Below, piece after piece: positions 56,997 to 64,000 of a stretch of 64,000 nucleotides of DNA. The notes below the pieces were generated by a model, which made no database searches, had not been told where the DNA came from, and saw nothing but the letters and a program-made list of their open reading frames with translations. Origin of the DNA: Spirometra erinaceieuropaei (Eukaryota; Platyhelminthes; Cestoda; Diphyllobothriidea; Diphyllobothriidae); contig CACRXP010000152.1 in NCBI GenBank assembly GCA_902702965.1, positions 873,368-937,367 on the forward strand, in the 5' to 3' direction. A program made the translations under genes and the position numbers. The stretch's first letter is position 1. Each line of letters opens with the position of its first letter.

Positions 56997-57031
56997 NNNN
57001 NNNNNNNNNNNNNNNNNNNNNNNNNNNNNNN
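56997..57031. other. Assembly gap (35 N)
   Basis: 35 undetermined bases within the PLE remnant. Their true length is unknown. Confidence 0.99.
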
Positions 57032-57367
57032 GACCTTCCTGCAGCTTACAAAGTCCTACGTCATCACAACCATAGAGCTCAGGACCAAACAACCACACCG
57101 GACTTAAGAAGACAGCACGGAGATAGCCCGCCGCTGAGCTTACTCGGTGAGGAAGAACAAGAACCGCCAGACCGACCGCCCGACTAAAGTCCAATCAGCT
57201 CCCCTCGACGGAGTGGTGACTCATAAAGCGCACAGGCAAAAACGTCCGTCAACCATTTCCTGAGAGGCCGACGCAGCGTGAGGAGAGAGAAAAATCGATC
57301 AGCATGAGGCCGGCCAACACAGCTTGCCACTTTAAGTTAACTTTCTGATCGATTAGGTGCAGTTTAC

Positions 57368-57421
57368 GCTTTGACAATGAAGAGCCGACCCAGCTCTTTG
57401 AAACGTCAGCAGTTAAATAAA
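57368..57421 (+). ncRNA. Degenerate hammerhead ribozyme of the third PLE family
   Basis: Stem II pairs AAGAGC with GCTCTT and is followed by GAAACGTC, AGCAG and AATAAA. The 5' core reads TTGACAATGA where CTGATGA is expected, so activity is doubtful. Confidence 0.5.
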
Positions 57422-57756
57422 CCTGTTCCGGAGAGCCAATTTTCTTCTTCTAATATTCTTATTCTGCCAACACAATATCAGTGACATTATAATTATAGGA
57501 CAGCCCTTTTAAAACTATTCTTATTACGTGATCTTGTAGTGAGCGATATGGGACTAAAAATCTCTTCGCATTAAAGGTTGTCGCCGCTTATTCACCTATG
57601 TAAAAACAGGCCGATCTAAACAAACCTGACGAAATTATGATCCAACAAGTGGTCACATAATTTTGGCGTAGAATGTGCTGTGAATCATTCTGTTTTACTT
57701 CGAAAGTGAACTCTGAATGTCTACCGATTTTTGTCATTTGTAAGTTCCCCTTCCCC

Positions 57757-57786
57757 CCTTCTTCTTCTTCTTCTTCTTCTTCTTCT

Positions 57787-57833
<47 letters not shown>

Positions 57834-57853
57834 TTCTTCTTCTCCTCCTCCTC
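57757..57853. repeat. (TTC)n microsatellite
   Basis: About 95 bp of TTC repeats with one TCC interruption, then CTCCTC. It is a long homopurine/homopyrimidine tract. A short TTC run also ends the PLE pseudo-LTR at 21.7 kb. Confidence 0.97.
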
Positions 57854-58149
57854 CGCTACTCTCGCCCCGTCCTCCTTGTCATACCCGTTACCCGACGCTC
57901 ATCATTCTGAACGTCACACTTTGTCATGGAGTTTGACTGCTGGAATACAACTCCTCTTGTCTTGAAGTTTATGCGCTGATTTTCCATTAGGGCGGTCGAT
58001 TTCATGTGGGCGATCGACTCAGGGTGAGGGAGGAGAGAGTGCAGTAGATGCAGCGCAAGTACGCCATCAATATAAACTAGTTCACGTGCGGGTCTCCGTC
58101 CCTGCACTCACCCTGCCGTGGAGCATACGGTAAACATCACTGATAGAAG

Positions 58150-58490
58150 CGAACAGGCGAGTTCCAAGTAGCAGTTCAGAAGACGGAGATGCAGTCACTG
58201 GAACAAGAAATCTATTGGCCTGACGTTTCGGATTCTCACTCGAATCCATCATCAGAGACAGTCGCAGAAAAAGGTGATGATGGCACAAGGAGTGCAGTAT
58301 TTATAGTACGCGGTTGCTGTGGGACCGTATGCGCACTGCAATTAACAGCTCTCGCAGTCACCGCTGGAGTCGTAATTAATGCGGTGGTGGCTTGTCAGTC
58401 CGATTCCTTAATTGCCGTGATCTCGTCATCCGTGCTGGATGCTGTTGTGACGATTGCTCGGCAAATTGGCTCACTGTCACTGTGATAATT
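58150..58490 (-). mobile_element. Inverted pseudo-LTR at the 5' end of a PLE
   Basis: The reverse complement of this stretch matches 58872-59165 almost base for base: from GACAGTGAGCCAATTTGCC through TATAAATACTGCACTCC to the hammerhead and AATAGATTTC. The two arms form an inverted repeat of about 300 bp around the endonuclease. Confidence 0.88.
58208..58266 (-). ncRNA. Hammerhead ribozyme, intact core (PLE)
   Basis: On the - strand CTGATGA (58255-58249), stem II GGATTC/GAATCC with loop GAGTGA, and GAAAC-GTC. Stem I pairs GTCT with AGGC. Stem III is minimal. Confidence 0.83.
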
Positions 58491-58871
58491 GCAAAAGGCC
58501 AAAAGACCCACTGCCACGGCAGGAAACGTCTGGAGTCGTTTACAGGATCTGGAGTAGTTGCGGACAAAGTAACTATGCCGGAGAAAATGGGAGATTACTC
58601 CGTACGCGAATTGCCGAGCACGCAGCAGCAGTGGGGCGGGGAGATGCTAGCTCGCAGGTGGCGAGACACTCGACGGAACCCGGCCATATTTTCAAATTTC
58701 AAGAGGCCGAAATCCTCGCAAGGGGTGCCAACCGCGTAAGCCGCGAGCTGTTCGAGTCATGGTTCTCAGGTCCGCAATCCATCAACAAGCAAAATGACCT
58801 CCCGGTACCATATTCCGTGCTGGGATTTTCCCTGGGCAGGGGGATCAGTCACGTGGGGAGGGCGCGGACGA
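58491..58871 (+). mobile_element. PLE GIY-YIG endonuclease fragment between inverted arms
   Basis: The + frame reads DPLPRQETSGVVYRIWSSCG, QSNYAGENGRLLRTRIAEH, then VARHSTEPGHIFKFQEAEIL and LFESWFSGPQSINKQNDLP. The tyrosine pair of GIY-YIG is present, and the usual GET is changed to GEN. No reverse transcriptase is present in this copy. The frame stays open to 58969, into the right arm. Confidence 0.85.
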
Positions 58872-59195
58872 ACAATTATCACAGTGACAGTGAGCCAATT
58901 TGCCGAGCAATCGTCACACTAGCATCCAGCACGGATGACGAAATCATGGCAATTAACAACTCGCACTGACAAGCCACCACCGAATCAATTACGACTCCAG
59001 CAGTGACTGCGAGAGCTGTTAATTGCAGTGCGCATACGGTCCCACGGCAGCCACGTGCTATAAATACTGCACTCCTGTGCCGTCACCACCTTTATCTGCG
59101 ACTGTCATTGATGATGGATTCGAGTGAGAATCCGAAACGTCAGGCCAATAAATTTTTTGTTCCAGTGATCGCATCTTCGTCTTCTGAACGGTAGA
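58872..59195 (+). mobile_element. PLE 3' pseudo-LTR
   Basis: Right arm of the inverted repeat, with TATAAATACTGCACTCC at 59059-59075, hammerhead relic, AATAAATTT and a short tail ending near TCTTCTGAACGG. Confidence 0.86.
59095..59150 (+). ncRNA. Hammerhead ribozyme with altered core (PLE)
   Basis: Stem II and GAAAC-GTC are intact, but the 5' core is TTGATGA instead of CTGATGA (first core C changed) and the adjacent stem I base is altered too. Its partner at 58208-58266 is intact. Confidence 0.7.
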
Positions 59196-59199
59196 CATC

Positions 59200-61020
59200 G
59201 TCAGCCAAGATGATTGGACTGTCATGTCTGCGCATGGGGTTTCAGCATTTCTATCCGTGTGACTTTCATTTACGCAAAATAGTGCATTTGCACCAGTGGA
59301 GGGAGGTACCTATAGGTGATAAAATTTGGCACCAGGTATAGCAGTCGTCATTTACATGCAGATGTTATGGCACATGAAAAGTCATAGTGGTCTTTCAATA
59401 TGCACAAAATCGGTGAGTATTACAATTTACAGAGGTCCTTCCCTCGAGTAAATAGTACGATGGCACAATTTTCATCAAAATTTGTGGAAGAAATGAATTG
59501 CTGTTCATAGAAACTTAATGGAGACATGCATACTACTTCAGTTCTTATTTGTTGGCGATTTGTGCTCGTGGCTTTGGAAAGGCTCAAATAAAAGCCAGCG
59601 ACCTGGTTTGCATAAAATACTTCTTGACAATGCCGCATGCCGACCTCAGTCATGCATTCCTTTCTTTCTGAAACCATACTTTAAAATTGCAGCTAAAATT
59701 TCATGGGTTTCGCCCTGTACCGTGGTCGGAAGACTCACTGGTTGGGTACAGGAATAAGTAACCCCTCACCTCTTTTACAGGATGCCTCGCTCTGAATTCC
59801 ATGGGGGATTAGGGTTGAGGTAGGGGTAGGGTCAAAGTTAGGACAAGGAAGTAGATACTCCCCCCGGTTGTCGGCGCGGTCTTTTACTCATGCAGCCTTC
59901 AGTCCACACCACGCTCCCAGTCAGTCGATGTCCTGAACCGCGTGAGAGTTCGCGCTGGCTTGTCGAGAGCCCGAGGTCAATCGACGCTGGGTCCGTCGCT
60001 GATTGGCTGCCGTAGGAGTTCGCTTAGGCGCATACAACCGTCTCGCGCCGCGGACTAGGAACCGCAGTGGTTGTCACTCGCCGGGAATATTCGACTTGCT
60101 GCCCGTACCCGCAGCAGAAGAATTTGTTCAAACTCTGTCATCCTTGACTTGTGATTTAAGAATCGGCGCATTGTCAATAACCATACTCCGGTAAGGCCAC
60201 TTACAGAACGAGGGCTTACTAGTTCCATGGCTAACCAACCCACTGTGCTCTAACAAATTGAGCTTCGTTTTTCTAAAGGATGCCCTGCGAAGGTCGAAAC
60301 CCGGTGCACCTAGCTTGAAGCCATCAATGTGGGTGCTGTCACAGAGCATTCAGATGACTAGCCCTTAAGTTTTAAATGGAAATGAGTTGTAACTTTACGA
60401 TTCGAGTAGGGCATCAGGTCGAAGACTGAACAGTAAGACGGGCCATCCAGGTACTTTTCTTGCTCGCGCTTTAAGCTTCTTGGCCTTCATAAAGATGAAA
60501 GGCAGCTAGACTTGTGGTACACGCCTTACCTTAGACCTATTGAAATTACCTCAAATTACTTTACTTTCATTACTTATTATGTAATTACGACTTCTAACTA
60601 GTCGAAACAACTTTTCACAATCCGTTTATTTGCGTTCCGAGGCGCAGCATTTAACGTTAGACCTTGTTGGTTGAAATGACCCGCTTCAAAGCGCACAGCA
60701 AACTAATTTCTCGCCTTTGGCCTGACTCGCTGGCGTCTTAATACACACTCAGCTCCGCTGCCCGCACTTTAATAGTATATCGACCGCTTTTTTATCACCC
60801 AAAGCCTTACCGACAACGCACTTTAAACAACACACTACCGCGTACTTGAGATGGCACCAGAAATTCCGATTATGAATTTGGCACTGACTGACATTGCCTG
60901 CTCACAACGGAAATCAAAAATGCGAATTTGGTCGAATCGGACCATGTTCAGTTAAAGGCACAAACAGTTGTTAACGGATGCTAAAGAGTGCCTGTCATAG
61001 AGAATAAAAATTAAGTTATA
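59200..61020. other. Intergenic, no feature recognised
   Basis: Short ORFs on both strands without recognisable domains. 59805-59830 is a TTAGGG-like but irregular stretch. Confidence 0.35.
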
Positions 61021-61024
61021 TGTA

Positions 61025-61190
61025 TTTTAGAGGCGTTGGACTTCTAAATAACAGGTCGCGGGATCGAGCTCCAGGAGTTTCACACTTCAGGGCTGGGTAT
61101 GGCTGGCTGACGATAGCTAATAAGCCAGAAATGGTCATTCCAGTCTCTCTTGTCTTTGTTAGTAATAATATTCTGCATATATGTATACAT
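61025..61190 (+). mobile_element. tRNA-Arg-derived SINE, copy 4, 5' truncated
   Basis: GAGGCGTTGGACTTCTAAAT, AGGTCGCGGGATCGAGCTCC (B-box region) and the body with GCCAGAAATGGTCATTCCAG. The upstream head is missing. Confidence 0.72.
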
Positions 61191-61282
61191 ATATCGATAT
61201 TCGTAAAGATTCAAGGTCCAGACATTGTATCGCGTTCATCTCCCGAAGAAGACGAAGAAGAAGAGAGCGCGAATTCATGGAG

Positions 61283-61345
61283 CATATTGTATTCCAACTG
61301 ACGTTTCGGAAACTTCCTCTTTTCCATCATCAGAGTAGTGCACTT
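61283..61345 (-). ncRNA. Hammerhead ribozyme, intact core (second PLE family)
   Basis: On the - strand CTGATGA (61333-61327), stem II GGAAA/TTTCC with a larger loop, then GAAAC-GTC. Stem I includes ACT/AGT. The sequence of the stems differs from the first family, so core conservation is not simple copying. Confidence 0.78.
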
Positions 61346-61950
61346 GTCGCTCCTGCCGGTCTTGAGTTGTTCAGTCTTGCTGCTTGCATTGTATTATAGT
61401 CGTGCTCGACACACAAACTTTGACCTGCTTGCTTGTCTCTGACTGGCTTAGACCTCCCCGGGTCTGACCGCTGACAGGCCTGCGTGACCTTTCTTCCCTT
61501 TGGGGCCGGCGTAATTGTAGTCAAATCAACGTGTTGTTTGGACTCGCCCACGTCAGCCGGTGGACTGATGGGTCGTTGCCGTTCATGTGAGCAGCATTCA
61601 GCTTCGCGGGCACATCGGTGATACAGTGTTCGGCTTTGGTCACATGACCTCTGGCCCCCAACGCTGCTCTTTTCCGTGAGTGTTAACTCTCGGTCCCGCG
61701 TGCTCGCTTGCCTTACTGGTCCTGTCCGGGCTGATCCGAGCCTTTTATGCAGCGCCTGGTAGGTGGGATGTAGATCTATAGCTCGGTTGAGTGTGCCACT
61801 CGAGGACCAACTTTCGAGCACCAGTCTGGCCATCTTCTCATTGGCTCGACCAATTACCCTCGCATTCTCAAAGGCAAAATCGTGGTTCATTTCTCGTATG
61901 TGGCCATAGACCAAAGACAGCTTGTCCTTGCGTTTGATTGCACGCACATC
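61330..61950 (-). mobile_element. PLE 3' end of a second family
   Basis: The - frame reads RAIKRKDKLSLVYGHIREMN, HDFAFENARVIGRANEKMAR and LVLESWSSSGTLNRAIDLHP, the C-terminal part of a PLE endonuclease, followed by a long polar tail. It is open for 205 codons. The 5' end is cut at about 61950, before the GIY-YIG motif. Its 3' end leads into the hammerhead at 61283-61345. Confidence 0.83.
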
Positions 61951-62139
61951 AACTCCGCACTGTCACTATGGAAGTCAGCATACATAAACATAATTGCCTG
62001 GGGTTAAGTTTAATGCCGTAGCATAAACATGTGCAAGTGCCGCACTTGAACGTACGACGGGGATCGGTGAAAAAAGAGGCGGAAAGTGAGGTGCCTGATA
62101 TATCAAAAAACGCACCCTCACATTCATACCTTAACAAAC

Positions 62140-63330
62140 TCCTGTCTGGCAGCGTCCGGATATTTTGGTGAGTCAGATGTCACAGCAGGTTTTCAGCCCT
62201 TCCTGTTTATACGAAAATGTTGGGGCTGACGACTCCAGCCGCATTGTTTCGGCCTATGCCGCGGGTGAGATCTGCTGGACTGCACCTATTGCAGTTTCTC
62301 AGATCACACATACGGAATTTACGAAGTCTAAAACACAGTTCCAACCATTGATAAACTTCTGATCCATCTCGGTAAAGTCAAGGGAGGTCTACATACAGGT
62401 TCCAGATCACTAGCAAGAGTTCGAGCACAATGAAACTAGTTTCATCGAAGCCCTCAGACGGATCTTCAAAAAACCACGCAGGTCAGCAGCTGTGAATGAT
62501 ATAAAATTAGAAGACACTACCGAGTAAGACGACAGTGGCCGCCTCCGACTCATCTGTCCTCATCGGCCAGTTTCCATGGCGTAAAGAACCGAGGTTAGCT
62601 GGTCAATAAGCCAAGCCTCTTACCAACTGAGGTCCCGACGTGAGTCACACCCCGACCTACAGCAGTGAATGCGGCCACACCGTTTCCCTTTTGAACTCAG
62701 TTATAGAACCCACGCCGATGATCGAAGGAAAACAGGAAGTCAATAATGGGTAGTTATGAGGGATTAGGACAAGAGAGATTTGGGTGGCTGGGAAAGGGAT
62801 CTAAAGGCGCAAGTAAGCGAGAAATCGTTATAACAATCTTCCTCGTCTTTGCCATTAATACTCCTCGACAACTGGTTAGCCTTCGACTTGCAACTGCTTG
62901 TGAGCGTTCAAAAGCGCTTTCTCATTTACCATCTAAGTGGACTTGGGAACAGCATTCCTATGTGAAATCTGCATTATCAATGATTTAAATTTGGCCCTAA
63001 TTGACGGGCATCGCCAGGGAAGTATCGACGAGGCAGGCGCTAGAGCCGGGACAGATTAGTTGACAAAAAAGGCTTTGACAGCTGGACCGCCGCATACGGC
63101 GTCTTTCATCGCGTGCCGCGCAGAAGTGGCGTTGCACTAATGACCTGCGCTTGAAATAGTTTATAATGAGGAAGACTTGCGTCGCACCTACCACACGCTC
63201 ACTTCCTTCACCCGTCTTTCCTCGATGGTTAGACATTGGTAAGACTATCAGAAGTGAGCGTGGACGCAGGGGCTAACAGAGCTAAACAGCCTGCCTACGC
63301 GTGCCACACGCAACCAATCATACACAACCC
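62140..63330. other. Intergenic, no feature recognised
   Basis: ORFs at 62165-62362 (+) and 62746-62988 (+) have no recognisable domain. 63080-63200 shows faint similarity to dispersed repeat C. Confidence 0.35.
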
Positions 63331-63705
63331 CGAAGTGTGAAACACCCGAGGCTCGAACTCGCGACCTGTTAGTTAGAAGTCCACGCCTCTAACCAATGGG
63401 CCACGAGCCCGTTGCTCTGTCGGTTTCGATCGGGAATATACAATGGTAGGGGGCGCTCACCGATCGTTCTTAGGGAACTCACTCGTTCGGTTGTGCTTTA
63501 TGGGCTCTCTCTCGACGACGGCTGACGACGGCTATTAAGCCAAAAATAGCCATTCCAGTCTCCCTTGTGCTTGTCGGTAATGCCATTCTGTCTATATCAT
63601 GCGCCGCTGTGCGGCTGCTGGTTGGATTCGAGAGAGAGCCCATAAGGCACAACGGAACGAGTGAGTTCGTAAGAACGATCGGTGAGCGCCCCCTACCACA
63701 GTAGT
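63330..63705 (-). mobile_element. tRNA-Arg-derived SINE, copy 5, with inverted head
   Basis: On the - strand GGCCCATTGGTTAGAGGCGT, GGACTTCTAAC and AGGTCGCGAGTTCGAGCCTC form the tRNA-like part (63340-63410). The head occurs twice in opposite orientation, at 63450-63512 and 63627-63690, giving arms of about 63 bp with few mismatches around a body segment. It looks like two SINE copies joined head to head. Confidence 0.72.
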
Positions 63706-63784
63706 CAAAATGCCAAGCCAGAAATAGGTTTCGACTCAGGATTTTGACCTTGCTTGAAGATGTCTTTGGCACAGGAAATGTAGA

Positions 63785-64000
63785 CTGTATAAGTCAGTTT
63801 AATTCAGTTTATTAGGGGAATGAGGTTTTTGTCCTTGAGCTCCCTATTCATATCGATAAACATAAATAGAATCAATAATTACATCAGCAAATGCGGAAAT
63901 TCGAAAGTCAGTTGTAAGTGCGAGCCAGGCGTAAACTGCTGCCGCTAAAACAATCATGATTATATGTACAGTAGTTTCTCAGCAAATGAGCATCTAGTCT
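63785..64000 (-). repeat. Possible LINE 3' tail on the - strand
   Basis: Reverse complement contains CCCCTAATAAACTGAATTAA, similar in style to the AATAAATTAAATT tail at 22938. No coding part is seen before the window ends. Confidence 0.3.

Larger units (their letters stand above)
55826..57430 (+). mobile_element. PLE of a third family, decayed, with assembly gap
   Basis: The N-terminal part of a PLE polyprotein reads LGPKFCIPRRKVNQSELD, LRENKDILVTRPDKGTGVVI (the RPDKG motif), then a stop at 56203, IPRLYGLPKIHKKGLPVRPI, a stop at 56390, DVLSLLKNFPLTETTGYICD and QLIRCTFNVQF, where homology ends at about 56693. The catalytic YxDD region and endonuclease are missing. After the gap a 3' tail with a degenerate hammerhead and AATAAA follows. 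PLE is a reverse transcriptase related to telomerase. Confidence 0.8.

Noticed and set aside
57673..57936. Serine-rich ORF over the (TTC)n tract
   Set aside because: Same cause: a translated microsatellite with no conserved sequence on either side.
59805..59832. TTAGGG-like sequence suggesting an interstitial telomere
   Set aside because: Only a few irregular GGGTTAGG/GGTAGGGG units, not a phased array.
1..64000. CRISPR arrays, operons with Shine-Dalgarno sites, or bacterial features
   Set aside because: No regularly spaced repeats of that type. Introns, poly(A) signals and transposon classes are all eukaryotic.

Overview
The window is eukaryotic: its genes are split by small introns, AATAAA signals sit just past stop codons, and repeats fill most of the space. 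It most likely comes from a parasitic flatworm, with a diphyllobothriidean-type tapeworm as best guess. Supporting this are FABP genes of flatworm type, a CsRn1-like Ty3/gypsy element primed by tRNA-Trp, several families of Penelope-like elements (PLEs) carrying hammerhead ribozymes, and LINEs ending in C2H2-like tails. Species is inference.

Three host loci could be rebuilt exon by exon. (1) A tandem array of three fatty-acid-binding protein genes on the + strand at 0.2-2.2, 7.5-9.9 and 24.3-25.7 kb. Each has three exons, the same core promoter, and a GC-AG first intron. (2) A five-exon tRNA m1G9 methyltransferase gene of the TRMT10 family on the - strand, 39419 down to 33224. (3) An NSUN5-type rRNA m5C methyltransferase gene on the - strand, about 48.1 kb down to 39544; its N-terminal exons are not securely found. 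NSUN5 ends only 124 bp before the TRMT10 start codon, in the same orientation, an arrangement like a flatworm trans-spliced operon. A possible further + strand gene of unknown function lies at 48.5-49.7 and 55.1-55.5 kb.

The rest is mobile DNA. There are five long-TIR, TA-flanked non-autonomous elements of mariner type, at 3.1, 23.0, 33.7, 37.6 and 40.5 kb. Three of these insertions can be compared with uninterrupted paralogous sequence elsewhere in the window. Eight PLE remnants were found (8.5, 11.7, 20.5, 25.9, 29.1, 55.8, 58.1 and 61.3 kb). Three of them have an inverted copy of their own 3' pseudo-LTR at the 5' end, and three hammerhead ribozymes have an intact core. A complete CsRn1-like retrotransposon lies at 49878-55036 with nearly identical LTRs but broken reading frames. 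Also present are a decayed second gypsy element (19-20 kb), LINE 3' ends, tRNA-Arg-derived SINEs, old dispersed repeats and three trinucleotide microsatellites.

Duplication shapes the locus. Pieces of TRMT10 are copied upstream of FABP2, inside an NSUN5 intron and inside TRMT10 itself. Exon 2 of FABP2 is duplicated around a PLE fragment. A 35-base assembly gap lies at 56997-57031.
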